A DNA stretch of 64,000 bases from a bacterium. GTDB taxonomy: Bacteria > Elusimicrobiota > Elusimicrobia > UBA1565 > UBA9628. Location: assembly GCA_021822495.1 (NCBI GenBank), contig JAKAQO010000003.1:62001-126000 (forward strand), written 5' to 3'. Both the position numbers and the translations under genes were made by a program. The notes beneath the pieces are model-generated. The model worked only from the letters and a program-made list of their open reading frames with translations. It made no database searches and was not told where the DNA came from. Positions 25,569-34,722 of this stretch are shown piece after piece; the first letter of the stretch is position 1, and each line of letters begins with the position of its first letter.

Positions 25569-25589
25569 AGTTAGGGACAGTCCCCAACT
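25569..25589. repeat. Palindrome between convergent surA and ybeY
   Basis: AGTTAGGGACAGTCCCCAACT is a 21-nt near-perfect palindrome, a variant with AGTT/AACT ends in place of A and T runs. Its place between two converging genes suits a shared terminator or boundary. Confidence 0.7.
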
Positions 25590-26006
25590 CTACGGCGAAC
25601 GGGCAAGTAGCCGGTCCTGCTCTTTAAACATTTTCTTTTTAAGGGCGGGCTTGTCGTCGCGATAACCTCGAAGGTGTAAAACTCCATGAATGATTAGGGT
25701 GAGAATCTCTTTAAGAAGTGAATGGCCGATTTCGGCGGCCTGTCGCTTAGCTTGAGAAACCGAGACAAAAACATCCCCGAAAGCTGGCTTCTCATCATAG
25801 GGAAAAGAAATAACATCCGTGTCATAGTCGTGATTTATAAATTTTTTATTGAGAGCGCGCATCTCTTTGGAATTCATGAAAATGACGTTGAGGCTTCCGT
25901 CTTTTTTTGCGTCTCGGCCCAAGGCCAACTTCGCGGCCCGGCGAAATTTCGTGATCTTTCGGGCGGAAACAGGAACCAAGGAAGTTTTAAATACGGAAAT
26001 TTTCAC
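25590..26006 (-). CDS. ybeY: Endoribonuclease YbeY (16S rRNA maturation)
   Basis: A 138-residue metallo-RNase for 16S rRNA 3'-end processing and ribosome quality control. The zinc motif reads HGVLHLRGYRD (107-117). The third ligand is Asp117 where E. coli has His; a similar GYKD form is common in some phyla, so this need not mean loss of function. Starts with GTG at 26006, directly after phoH, the classic phoH-ybeY pair. Confidence 0.9.
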   Translation of the reverse strand: MKISVFKTSLVPVSARKITKFRRAAKLALGRDAKKDGSLNVIFMNSKEMRALNKKFINHDYDTDVISFPYDEKPAFGDVFVSVSQAKRQAAEIGHSLLKEILTLIIHGVLHLRGYRDDKPALKKKMFKEQDRLLARSP

Positions 26007-26009
26007 GCC

Positions 26010-26966
26010 TTACCCGCGCCGCTTTTCCCACTTCTCATAAGCCCTAAGAATATTTTTTATGAGCGGATGGCGAATGACGTCTTCCTGGGTGAAATGATGA
26101 AAGACAATGCCCTCGACATTTCTGAGGATTTCGGAAATTTGGACCAACCCCGAGGCCTTAATCGAGGTCAAATCGGTCTGGGTCACGTCCCCAGTCACAA
26201 CCGCCTTGGACCCGCGCCCCATGCGCGTCAAAAACATTTTCATTTGTTCCGGGGTCGTATTTTGGGCTTCGTCCAAAATAATAAAGGCATTCTCAAAGGT
26301 GCGGCCGCGCATATAAGCCAAGGGAACAATCTCCAAGACTTCCGATTCCCGCCACATTCTAAAGCGCTCCGGGCCCAACAGCGAATAAAAAGAATCGTAA
26401 ATCGGCCGCAAATAAGGATCCACTTTTTCTAAGAGGTCCCCCGGCAAAAACCCCAGTTTTTCTCCGGCTTCAACCACAGGGCGAGTTACAATTACGCGCT
26501 GAGTTTGCCGTAAATCCAAGGCCTTCAAGGCGCAGGCGACAGCCAGAAAAGTTTTTCCAGTTCCCGCCGGACCGATTCCAAAAACTAAATCGTTTTTTTC
26601 AATCGCTTCGATATAGCGGCCCTGATTCGGCGTCCTTGGGGAGATCATTTTTCCAAAAGAGGTTCGGTAAGCCTCTTGTTCGCCCATTTCCTCGGGAATA
26701 TGTTCGCGGGAAAAGCCTCCGGTGAAACTGCCACCTTCCGTTTCTCCGCGCAAATCGCTCAGTTTTTGTCTAATTTTTTTCATGGCCCGTTCTACCCGCG
26801 TCGAATTTCCTTTAACCCAAAGAACCAACTCTTCGGAATCTGAATCCTGGCGCAAAAAAAGCTGAACCCCGTAATGACTCTGCATTTCGCGCAAAGCGGA
26901 GTCGGCTTCGCCTAAAAGCCCGACCGCTTCCTCCGTTGAGCGTATCTGAATTTTCTTTTTAATCAT
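26010..26966 (-). CDS. phoH: PhoH-family ATPase (YbeZ)
   Basis: A 318-residue protein with a small N-terminal KH-like region and a PhoH ATPase domain. Walker A is FGIGPAGTGKTFLA near residue 130, Walker B ILDEAQNTTPEQM near 230, followed by the typical TRMGRGSKAVVTGDVTQ. Works with YbeY in RNA metabolism in bacteria where this pair occurs. Sits between glgC and ybeY, 11 bases after glgC. Confidence 0.92.
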   Translation of the reverse strand: MIKKKIQIRSTEEAVGLLGEADSALREMQSHYGVQLFLRQDSDSEELVLWVKGNSTRVERAMKKIRQKLSDLRGETEGGSFTGGFSREHIPEEMGEQEAYRTSFGKMISPRTPNQGRYIEAIEKNDLVFGIGPAGTGKTFLAVACALKALDLRQTQRVIVTRPVVEAGEKLGFLPGDLLEKVDPYLRPIYDSFYSLLGPERFRMWRESEVLEIVPLAYMRGRTFENAFIILDEAQNTTPEQMKMFLTRMGRGSKAVVTGDVTQTDLTSIKASGLVQISEILRNVEGIVFHHFTQEDVIRHPLIKNILRAYEKWEKRRG

Positions 26967-26977
26967 TAAACGCGCGC

Positions 26978-28219
26978 CTAAATTCGTCCTGGCGTTTTGC
27001 CTCGGGAAATGACAACGATGCCCGACGAATCGACAAAATAACTTCGCACGTCCATTTCGCGGTCATGCCCAATCACGGTCTGCGGGGTAATGGTATTAAA
27101 CCGGTCTACGATCACCCGTTTAAGATGAGCGCCGCGCCCTATGCGGCAAAAATCCATAATAATAGAATCCTCGATAATCGCGCCTTCTTCGATTTCAACT
27201 CCGCGCCCTAAAATAGAATTGGTAATGCTTGATTTTTCAATCAAGGAACCGTCTCCAATAACGGAGTTAATCAATCGTCCATCTAAAATTCGCGCGGGTG
27301 GCCCGTCATGACGCTCTGAATGGATGGGCCAGCGATGATTATTTAAATCAAAATGCGGGCGTTCTCCCAAAATATCCATGTGCGACTGATAGAAACTTTC
27401 AATCGTTCCCACATCGCGCCAATACGCTTTTTCCTCGTGGGATTTGAGCCCGGGAAGAATATTGAGAGCAAAATCATACGCATAGGTCCGCATTTTTTTA
27501 TGAATGACGGGTAAAATGGACTTTCCGAAGTCAAATTCTGCCCCGGCGCCAAGAGTTTTATCGGAAAGAACCGAGATAAGAGCCTCCGTTGAAAATAAGT
27601 AGTTACCCATCGAGGCGTAAGCCCGTGAGGCGTCTGTCGGCATTGGCTTTGCGATTTTGGGCTTCTCGACAAAAGACAGAATTTTTCCTTCTCCATCGGC
27701 TTCAATAATGCCAAACCCCTGAGCCCGATCGAGCGGAACGGGAATTGCCGAAACGGTAATGTCGGCTTCTCTTTTTAGATGAAAATGAATCATCTGGCCG
27801 ATGTCCATCCGGTAAATATGGTCCGAGCCAAACACCGCGACGATATCCGGATCGAAATCGTAAATTAAATTAAGATTCTGGCGAACGGCGTCTGCTGTCC
27901 CTTGATACCAGTTCTGGCCCAAACGCATCTGCGGCGGGACCAAGGCGATGAATTGATCGCGCGTAAGCCCGACCGTGCGCCAACTTGAACGCAAGTATTC
28001 AATCAGGCTTTGAGACATATATTGAACCAAAACGTAAATAGACTGCACTCCAGAGTTAATGCAGTTAGACAATACAAAATCGACAATACGGTGCTTGCCT
28101 CCAAAGGGAACCGACGGCTTTGGGCGGCTGACGGTGAGAGGGTAAAGCCTTTCCCCGCGCCCGCCGGCTAAAATCAAGGCTAAAACGCGCTTAGTCGGTT
28201 CAATTGCCATAGTCTTCAT
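26978..28219 (-). CDS. glgC: Glucose-1-phosphate adenylyltransferase
   Basis: A 413-residue enzyme making ADP-glucose for glycogen. The nucleotide site LALILAGGRGERLYPLT (13-29) is followed by KPSVPFGGKHRIVDF and SNCINSGV, the catalytic GSDHIYRMD and the sugar loop SFVEKPK. A left-handed beta-helix C-terminus ends the protein. No glycogen synthase or branching enzyme is in the window. The start may be ATG 28219 or ATG 28210; both overlap the upstream gene's end. Confidence 0.93.
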   Translation of the reverse strand: MKTMAIEPTKRVLALILAGGRGERLYPLTVSRPKPSVPFGGKHRIVDFVLSNCINSGVQSIYVLVQYMSQSLIEYLRSSWRTVGLTRDQFIALVPPQMRLGQNWYQGTADAVRQNLNLIYDFDPDIVAVFGSDHIYRMDIGQMIHFHLKREADITVSAIPVPLDRAQGFGIIEADGEGKILSFVEKPKIAKPMPTDASRAYASMGNYLFSTEALISVLSDKTLGAGAEFDFGKSILPVIHKKMRTYAYDFALNILPGLKSHEEKAYWRDVGTIESFYQSHMDILGERPHFDLNNHRWPIHSERHDGPPARILDGRLINSVIGDGSLIEKSSITNSILGRGVEIEEGAIIEDSIIMDFCRIGRGAHLKRVIVDRFNTITPQTVIGHDREMDVRSYFVDSSGIVVISRGKTPGRI

Positions 28220-29228
28220 CCGACGAACCGGATTGTCTCTGTTGATTGCGGGAAGGCAAGGGTTTTACCGCTTTAAGTTTTTGCCAAAAAGAAGGACCAG
28301 CGGACTTTTTTGGAGTCGCGGTTCGGGTTTTAGGCTGAGGGAAAGAAGGAGTTTTGGAAGCCGCCGGAAGATTTGAAACTTTCGGCAATAAGGATAATGC
28401 GTGTTTGGGATCGTATCGAAAAGCCTTGTTGATTTGAGCGTCGCTTAAGACCAAAACAGGACTGTGCTCTGACAAGGCTTCTGAGGCTTTGATTTCGGTC
28501 AAGTCCTTTGTCGTAATCCCGGGAACGACCTCCATCGGCAAGAAAACCTTTCCCTGGTAGGTAATAAGAGAGGATGTCGGAACCGCGAGGATGTTGTTAG
28601 CCAAAGTTATCCGTCCTGCCCACTGAAGCTGTCGGGGATAGCGTCGAACGGGGATAAAGCTCATAAACATCCCAGCTGGCGGGGTTGTCGTTTCGTCTAA
28701 TGAATAATTCTGGACATCAGTTTTCTTTTTTTTCAGTATGGAGGAAACCGGCCCAAAAAACAAGTCCTGTCCATTGCGAACATAACGCGCATATGTAGCA
28801 GGAACTTTCCCAACCAAGGCAATTTTATAGGCGACCTTAAACAATAGATCCTGAGTCTTAATGCGCTCTCCTTCCGAAACAAAACGGCGCAAGATGAAAC
28901 AGTCTTGCGAACAGGCAACCTTTATTAGAGAAAATTGAGACTTCCATTGATCAAGCACGGCCTGTTTGGGAGTCATCCCCTTATACTTTAAAAGAGCCGC
29001 TGTTTGCGTATCCGCCAAATACGCCAAGGGCTGTCCGGCTTTAACCCAGGTTTGTTCTTGGGCGCTGACAGCCTCGACTTTTCCGTCAAATGGAGCCTTC
29101 ACTCGTTCTTGATTCTTAAAGACGATCAAGCCTCGAACAGGGATGGAAATGTCCGATATTCGAGCGACAGCGACGCTCTGGGCGAAAAGCGAGGAAGAAA
29201 AAAATGCCAAACCAATCAGCCAAGTCAT
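28200..29228 (-). CDS. Exported adaptor-like protein with lipoyl/barrel-sandwich region
   Basis: A 342-residue protein with a signal peptide (MTWLIGLAFFSSSLFA). Residues about 20-90 (VRGLIVFKNQERVKAPFDGKV, EQTWVKAGQPLAYL) and 115-150 (SEGERIKTQDLLFKVA) look like the two halves of a lipoyl-type domain found in RND or HlyD adaptors. The C-terminal 90 residues are Pro/Lys/Ser-rich. No transporter gene is adjacent. The ATG at 29228 overlaps the thyX stop (ATGA). Assignment rests on pattern only. Confidence 0.55.
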   Translation of the reverse strand: MTWLIGLAFFSSSLFAQSVAVARISDISIPVRGLIVFKNQERVKAPFDGKVEAVSAQEQTWVKAGQPLAYLADTQTAALLKYKGMTPKQAVLDQWKSQFSLIKVACSQDCFILRRFVSEGERIKTQDLLFKVAYKIALVGKVPATYARYVRNGQDLFFGPVSSILKKKKTDVQNYSLDETTTPPAGMFMSFIPVRRYPRQLQWAGRITLANNILAVPTSSLITYQGKVFLPMEVVPGITTKDLTEIKASEALSEHSPVLVLSDAQINKAFRYDPKHALSLLPKVSNLPAASKTPSFPQPKTRTATPKKSAGPSFWQKLKAVKPLPSRNQQRQSGSSDEDYGN

Positions 29229-29959
29229 GCTTTCAAAACCGGCTCCCCATTCAACTCTTTTTTTCGGGCGTCTAAAACGGGGTTGGCGCCTTTCCAAACA
29301 TGGCCCAAGAATGCCGCGAATGTCCAGGGCATCTTGCCTTCAAAAAAAGCGGCCACCGCCTCCGCGTATTTTTGAATTTCCCACTGCGCGTGGGCGTCCG
29401 CCCTGAGCGCGATAAAATTCATCAAGCTCCTAGCGTTGATTGTCCAATAAAACTGGGTGTAGCCGTTAAGAGGAAGAATCATCCTCGCCATTTCACGGGC
29501 CGCGCCCAATTTCAAAAGCTTCTGGTAAGCGTCGTAAGAAGCGCGAACCTGCTCGTCAATCAATCGGGTTAATTCTTCATGCGGAACGTTCGCGGCAACC
29601 GAGCCTTGTTTATTTTTCACGTCCTGCCCGCGCCAAACTTTCGGGATGTAAAATTCATCCTTGACTTCGGTGTAACGCCCGGAGATTTCGTTATAAGAAG
29701 CCATCCGGTGCCGAATCCATTGCCGCATGACAAAAATCGGACAGGAAACGTGAAACTTAAACACGGACTGTTCAAAGGGCGTCATGTGGTCATTTTTGAG
29801 AAGATAGTTGATAAGCTTGCGATCTGCTTGCTCTCCCTTTGAATCGGAAGCATAAGATACCCGCGCCGATTGAACCACGGCAATATCCCCACCCATAAAG
29901 TCAACCAAGCGCACAAAACCTCGATCTAAAACCGGCGTTCCTCCGTCAGGAATACTCAT
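29225..29959 (-). CDS. thyX: Flavin-dependent thymidylate synthase
   Basis: A 244-residue enzyme that methylates dUMP using methylene-folate and FADH2. The ThyX signature RHRxxSxNExSxR is visible at 83-95 as RHRMASYNEISGR. Other family blocks are MTPFEQSVFKFHVSCPIF and the late RSLMNFIALR. A GGGGGG ribosome site precedes the ATG. No thyA is in the window, but absence elsewhere cannot be judged. Confidence 0.95.
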   Translation of the reverse strand: MSIPDGGTPVLDRGFVRLVDFMGGDIAVVQSARVSYASDSKGEQADRKLINYLLKNDHMTPFEQSVFKFHVSCPIFVMRQWIRHRMASYNEISGRYTEVKDEFYIPKVWRGQDVKNKQGSVAANVPHEELTRLIDEQVRASYDAYQKLLKLGAAREMARMILPLNGYTQFYWTINARSLMNFIALRADAHAQWEIQKYAEAVAAFFEGKMPWTFAAFLGHVWKGANPVLDARKKELNGEPVLKA

Positions 29960-29968
29960 TGCGCCCCC

Positions 29969-30922
29969 CTATCGAATTTTTGGAAAGTTCATAAAACCGG
30001 AACTTCCCTTTTCCTTATATTTACGCATATCGCCCATCTTCGCCCCCTTCTCCGCGGATTTTAAGACCCACGGAACAATCAATGAATTGGGCAAAAGCGT
30101 CTTCCCATTATAGCCAACTAAAAGGTCCGAAAGAATCCGGTGAAGCCTCTGCGTCAAAAGATCATCGGCGAGCTCCGTCGAAAGGATAAAGACAGGGCCG
30201 TTGAGCCTGAGTTTGCGAATATCATCTTTAAACGCTTCTTCTGATTTTTCGGTTTCATCCTGGCTATTTCCTTCGTTAATTAAAAACGCTTGGGCCGATT
30301 TAAAACCCGCCCGTTTTTGGATTTGGCCAGCGAGGAGGCTGAGCCGTTCCTTCCAATCTTTCGCTTCTTGCGGCGGGTTCGGAGACTCCGAGACAAGAAC
30401 CAAATTCTCTTTTTTTCGGTCAATCCTCAAGGAAAGCGCTCGGTTCAAAAGAATCTTTTTTAAAACGGGAGAAAAATCCAAGGTCGGCATCAAGACGACG
30501 GGAGTATGGATATCAAGGCGTTTTTGAGGAGGCCCCGCTAAATCCTGGCCCGTCTTAAAAAGACTTTGGGAAGGATTTTTTCCAATTCCCAGCAAATATC
30601 GAACCTCCTTCATGACATTGGCTGAAGAAGAATAAAAAAGAGGAACCACGATAATTTTTTTAACCCGCCGGGCTTCAAGCGCCTTAATTCCGCGCTGCAT
30701 ATCATCAGTGTCCGCTAAACCATAAGCGAAAGCGACCGGGAAACGCGCCGTCAAAGCGGTTGAAATCTGGCGCGTAGTTTCAGCCCACTGCGGGGCATCT
30801 CCCTCTTCTAAAACTAACACCCCAAAGGCAGGCTCTCCAAAACTTGGGGGCGGAAGCGGCGGAATGGCGGCCTGAAGGTTGAGGCCGAAAGCGCCAAATA
30901 AAATTAAAAACTGAAAGCCCAT
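29969..30922 (-). CDS. Exported CbiX-like protein lacking chelatase His residues
   Basis: A 317-residue protein with a signal peptide (MGFQFLILFGAFG, cleavage after LQA). The first half resembles sirohydrochlorin cobaltochelatase CbiX: FGVLVLEEGDAPQW, FAYGLADTDDMQRGIKAL and the strand VKKIIVVPLFYSSSA. CbiX normally has HGS in the first strand and GGH after the VPLF strand; both His are missing here, so metal chelation is unlikely. The second half may be a diverged repeat of the same fold. The ATG at 30922 is preferred over 30952 because it begins the signal peptide. Overlaps the upstream gene by 19 bases. Confidence 0.5.
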   Translation of the reverse strand: MGFQFLILFGAFGLNLQAAIPPLPPPSFGEPAFGVLVLEEGDAPQWAETTRQISTALTARFPVAFAYGLADTDDMQRGIKALEARRVKKIIVVPLFYSSSANVMKEVRYLLGIGKNPSQSLFKTGQDLAGPPQKRLDIHTPVVLMPTLDFSPVLKKILLNRALSLRIDRKKENLVLVSESPNPPQEAKDWKERLSLLAGQIQKRAGFKSAQAFLINEGNSQDETEKSEEAFKDDIRKLRLNGPVFILSTELADDLLTQRLHRILSDLLVGYNGKTLLPNSLIVPWVLKSAEKGAKMGDMRKYKEKGSSGFMNFPKIR

Positions 30923-31920
30923 AAATGTGATTTTTTGGAAGCCCCCACCCATAAAGCAACAATTTGATGCGATGAAAAAGCGGGATAAGAAACGAAATCA
31001 ATATCGGATACGGAACCCGGCAAACGGGTTTCCCAATTCTTCTCAAACTCGCCATTTCTCCAGTCAAAAGAGATTATTCTGCCCCGGTCAAACATCCCAA
31101 ACGATTCGGCCAATATCCCCCACCGAGAACTGTTATGGACCGCGAACAAAACCCCTTTGCCAAAGATGAGTCGTGGCGAAAACTCAAGCGTATGAGAACT
31201 AGAAGCGGGCCATCTGAGGCGATTGGCCGATTCCCCATAAGAACCAGGAAGCGCCCATCTCCGTCCTTGAGAAGAAATCTCAAGCCGGTTCCCTGAGATA
31301 ATCGCAGCCCTAAAATTTTGGCCGCCCACGCGAGCCGCGGCTTGAGAGTAAAGCCAGCGCGACAGCAGCCGCCCATCGCTTTTGTCGGATGAGGAATACT
31401 CTCCTTTTTCGTAGACTATGGGATAAATTGAAGACATTGGAAACGGGTCATTGTCTAAAAGCTGTTGACAAAATAAGCCTTCTCCCGTTCCAGAGATTAC
31501 GCGAACCACATACGGTATCTTGGAAAGACGCTTCCAATTCTTCCGGGGCAAGGAAAATTCCAGTATGATGGTTCCCACTTGCCCCAAAGCGGCGTCGTAA
31601 TAAGTCACGAAAAGTTTTGATTTTGACCCTGCGCCCAACAACGAGGCGTCCAAAGATAAAATCCGCGCCTGACTCTCAGAAAGCATGTAGACTGAAACGG
31701 GAGTTGAAGAAACAACGGGATAGGCATAGAGAAAGACCCTCCGCGAAGACGCTGCCGCCAGTTGAAGAGATTGATCCCCGACAAAATCCGCGACCGCAAA
31801 ATCAACGGCCTTAAAATTGAGAGCCGGGCTTTTCCACGCAATCCCAGGCGCTTGGGCCGCAAATCCCAAAGATGAGAAAAATAGCGCGAATAAAAAGGTT
31901 AGAGAACTTAGAGAGACCAT
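30904..31920 (-). CDS. Exported protein of unknown function, possible beta-propeller
   Basis: A 338-residue protein with a signal peptide (SLSSLTFLFALFF, cleavage after GFAA). The body is rich in short strands with small turns (FAVADFVGDQSLQLAAAS, LFVTYYDAALGQVGTIIL, RIISFDWRNGEFE), a pattern seen in propeller proteins with FG-GAP-like repeats, but no family is recognised. First gene of the long minus-strand run. The ATG at 31920 is 7 nt after TATTCT. Confidence 0.55.
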   Translation of the reverse strand: MVSLSSLTFLFALFFSSLGFAAQAPGIAWKSPALNFKAVDFAVADFVGDQSLQLAAASSRRVFLYAYPVVSSTPVSVYMLSESQARILSLDASLLGAGSKSKLFVTYYDAALGQVGTIILEFSLPRKNWKRLSKIPYVVRVISGTGEGLFCQQLLDNDPFPMSSIYPIVYEKGEYSSSDKSDGRLLSRWLYSQAAARVGGQNFRAAIISGNRLEISSQGRRWALPGSYGESANRLRWPASSSHTLEFSPRLIFGKGVLFAVHNSSRWGILAESFGMFDRGRIISFDWRNGEFEKNWETRLPGSVSDIDFVSYPAFSSHQIVALWVGASKKSHLWAFSF

Positions 31921-32111
31921 TTTAGACAGAATATCATTTAAATTTTATTTTTTAAATTTTTATGACCTACCGAAAGGAAGGAGGAAGAACTCAATAGGGG
32001 GATGTCCCCTTGCGTTTTACAACGAAACAATACAGGACATTTCTAAAAGTCCTTGACAACCCCAACTCCAAAACTTGCCCGTATCCTAGAAAAAATGTTT
32101 AGATTGTAATT
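31921..32111. promoter_or_regulatory. Divergent leaderless promoters, unknown-gene operon and clpP
   Basis: Leftward TATTCT (31933-31928) plus 7 nt to the ATG at 31920, in a very A/T-rich stretch. Rightward TAGATT (32100-32105) plus 6 nt to the clpP ATG at 32112. In between, AGGGGGATGTCCCCTT at 31996-32011 is a weak palindrome and TTGACA occurs at about 32053. Confidence 0.5.
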
Positions 32112-32747
32112 ATGAATATTATTCCCCAAGTCATTGAGAGATCCAATCAAGGTTCCGTCATCGGTTACGACATTTATTCCCGGCTTTTGAGAGACCGGAT
32201 TATCTTCGTCGGAGGATATGAAGGCGAATTCACGACCGATTCGGCCAACATCCTCATCGCGCAGCTTTTATATCTTGAATCAGATGACAACACCAAAGAC
32301 ATCAATCTCTACATCAACTCCCCCGGAGGCATGGTGACGGCGGGTCTCGCCGTCTATGACACGATGCAGTACATCAAGGCTCCGATTACGACCATCTGCA
32401 TGGGAATGGCCATGTCTTTCGGCGCGGTCATTTTAGCCGCGGGCTCCAAGGGCAAGCGCTTTGCCCTTCCGCAATCCCGCATCATGATTCACCAGCCGCT
32501 GGTCGGCGGAATATCGGGTCAGGCGACCGACATCATCGTCGAGGCAAAGGAAATGGCCTATATCCGCAAGAACCTGGAACAAATTCTCTCCAAACATACG
32601 GGGCAACCGGTCGAGAAAATGGCCCGCGACATGGAGCGCAACTATTATATGTCCGCCGAGGAAGCCAAGGAATACGGCATCATAGATGAGGTCCTCACCG
32701 GTTCCAAGGTAGATGCCTTAAGAGCCGCTCTCACTAGCGCAAAATAG
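32112..32747 (+). CDS. clpP: ATP-dependent Clp protease proteolytic subunit
   Basis: A 211-residue serine peptidase of normal length. The nucleophile Ser102 is in GMAMSFGA and His127 in MIHQP. The third triad position is Asn177: ERNYYM replaces the usual ERDxFM. Listeria ClpP1 is a known case with Asn at this position. No clpX or trigger-factor gene is adjacent, unlike the common tig-clpP-clpX order. It probably forms the tetradecameric chamber served by an unfoldase encoded elsewhere. Confidence 0.94.
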   Translation: MNIIPQVIERSNQGSVIGYDIYSRLLRDRIIFVGGYEGEFTTDSANILIAQLLYLESDDNTKDINLYINSPGGMVTAGLAVYDTMQYIKAPITTICMGMAMSFGAVILAAGSKGKRFALPQSRIMIHQPLVGGISGQATDIIVEAKEMAYIRKNLEQILSKHTGQPVEKMARDMERNYYMSAEEAKEYGIIDEVLTGSKVDALRAALTSAK

Positions 32748-32907
32748 GCGGGCGCCAAAGGCCGCAACCGCCATTCCCGTCAACGTCATTTTTGCCTTCG
32801 TCGTTTTCATTCTCCTCCGCTAAACACGGCAAAAGACCTACGAAAAAAACCTTTGTCTTTTCCCAAGCATTGACAAATTCGAGTTCCTCCATTACCCTAT
32901 AAACAGA

Positions 32908-34692
32908 ATGCCAAACGCTGAACCTTCTCTTTCATCATTAGGATTGCCCAGGCGCCTGACTGATCTATTGGTTTCCCAAGGGCTTCTCAGCCGGGATGAT
33001 CTATCGGAAGCCCTCAAGGAACAACATAAGACCGGCGGAAAATTGGGCGCGATTCTTATTTCAAAAGGCCTGTTGACGGAAGAGCAATTCCTCTCATTTT
33101 TAGGAGACCAATGCGGTATTCGCTACGTGTCCTTATCTGAATTCAAATTTGAAGACAATGTCTTGGAGTTAATCCCCGAATCCATCGCCCGGCAACAGAT
33201 TCTCATTCCCTGCCGGAAATCCGAAGACAATGTCCTGACGGTCGCGGTCGCGGATCCCCTTAACGTCATGGTTTTAGACGACCTGAAGATGATGACGGGC
33301 TCCGAAATATCGGCGGTCCTGGCCTCGGAGTCCGAGATATTGGCGGCCATTGACAAGGGATATCACTCGATGAGCGCGGAAGATGCGCTCGATGAAATCG
33401 TCCATCAAAGCGACGCCTCCGAAAACGCCACGGATATAGCCCTCGACCAAGACTCAGATACCCAGGAAGTAGTCGAAGACGTTCGGGGACTTGAAAAATC
33501 AGCGTCGGATGCGCCGGTCATTAAGATGGTCAATTTGATTTTGTCCAACGCCGTCAAGGATCACGCCTCAGACATCCATATCGAGGCTTTCCCAAAAGAA
33601 ATCCGAATTCGCTACCGCATCGACGGAGTTTTGCATGAGCGCCCCGCTCCGCCCAAGAAATTTCATCAAGCCCTCACAACCCGCGTTAAAATCATGGCGA
33701 ACCTCAACATCGCCGAGCGCCGCGTGCCTCAGGATGGACGCATCAAAATCAAGGCCAATGGCAAAGAAATTGACTTGCGCGTCTCGGTCTTGCCCTGCGC
33801 GCCCGGGGAAAAAATCGTCATGCGTATTTTGGATTCATCCGGACTCAAGGTCCAGATGAGCCAATTGGGGTTTGAACCGGAAGCCTTGGCCGTCTTCAAC
33901 AAATGTATGAATGCCCCTTATGGAATTAACCTCATCACCGGTCCAACGGGATCTGGAAAATCAACCACCCTTTATTCGGCTCTCGCCAATTTAAACACGC
34001 CCGACACCAACATAATCACGGTCGAGGATCCGGTCGAATATCAACTGCACGGCATCAACCAGGTCCAGGTCAACCCTCACGCGGGACTGACTTTTGCCTC
34101 GGCCCTTCGCTCCTTTTTGAGGCAAGACCCCGACATCATCATGGTCGGGGAAACCCGCGATCTTGAAACGGCTCAGATTGCCATCAACGCCGCCTTGACC
34201 GGACATTTGGTTTTCACGACTCTTCATACTAATGACGCGCCAAGTTCCATTACTCGGCTTTCCATGATGGGAGTCGAGCCCTTTTTGATCAGCGCCGCCG
34301 TTTTGATGGTCGAAGCCCAAAGGCTCGTGCGTAGTGTTTGCCCCAAATGCAAGGAAGCCTATGAAGTCGATGTCGGCTCTCTTATCAAGCATAGCATCCC
34401 CGAAGAAGCCCTCAAGCCCAAAAACGGGAAAGTGACGCTTTATAAAGGAAAAGGATGCGAGCATTGCGCAAACACCGGCTACCGGGGCCGCCTCGGCCTT
34501 TACGAGGTGTTAGAAGTCACCGATTCGATTCGGGAATTAATTTTAAACAAGGCTCCGACCTCGGAAATAAAAAAAGTTGGAATCAAGCAAGGAATGCTCA
34601 CTTTGCGCGCTTGCGCCTTGAGAAAGCTCTTAGAAGGAGCGACGACGGTTGAGGAAATGATCCGGGTGACGGCTTCCGATATAGAAACATGA
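32908..34692 (+). CDS. pilB: Type IV pilus assembly ATPase
   Basis: A 594-residue GspE/PilB motor. N-terminal GspE_N domain (about 1-165, LLSRDDLSEALKEQ). The ATPase core has Walker A GPTGSGKST (345-353), the Asp box VGETRDLETAQIA and the His box TGHLVFTTLHTND. A zinc-binding tetracysteine is present (CPKC near 478 and CEHC near 516). Heads a pilB-pilT-pilC run, so pilus extension is more likely than type II secretion; no pilin gene is in the window. Promoter may be TTGACA-17-TACCCT about 9 nt before the ATG. Confidence 0.93.
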   Translation: MPNAEPSLSSLGLPRRLTDLLVSQGLLSRDDLSEALKEQHKTGGKLGAILISKGLLTEEQFLSFLGDQCGIRYVSLSEFKFEDNVLELIPESIARQQILIPCRKSEDNVLTVAVADPLNVMVLDDLKMMTGSEISAVLASESEILAAIDKGYHSMSAEDALDEIVHQSDASENATDIALDQDSDTQEVVEDVRGLEKSASDAPVIKMVNLILSNAVKDHASDIHIEAFPKEIRIRYRIDGVLHERPAPPKKFHQALTTRVKIMANLNIAERRVPQDGRIKIKANGKEIDLRVSVLPCAPGEKIVMRILDSSGLKVQMSQLGFEPEALAVFNKCMNAPYGINLITGPTGSGKSTTLYSALANLNTPDTNIITVEDPVEYQLHGINQVQVNPHAGLTFASALRSFLRQDPDIIMVGETRDLETAQIAINAALTGHLVFTTLHTNDAPSSITRLSMMGVEPFLISAAVLMVEAQRLVRSVCPKCKEAYEVDVGSLIKHSIPEEALKPKNGKVTLYKGKGCEHCANTGYRGRLGLYEVLEVTDSIRELILNKAPTSEIKKVGIKQGMLTLRACALRKLLEGATTVEEMIRVTASDIET

Positions 34693-34722
34693 ACACGCCT
34701 GCCAATACCAAAAGGAGAAATT

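Noticed and set aside
31996-32011. AGGGGGATGTCCCCTT as another member of the palindrome family
   Set aside because: The centre differs (GATGTC, not GACTGTC) and the flanks do not match; kept only as a weak possibility.
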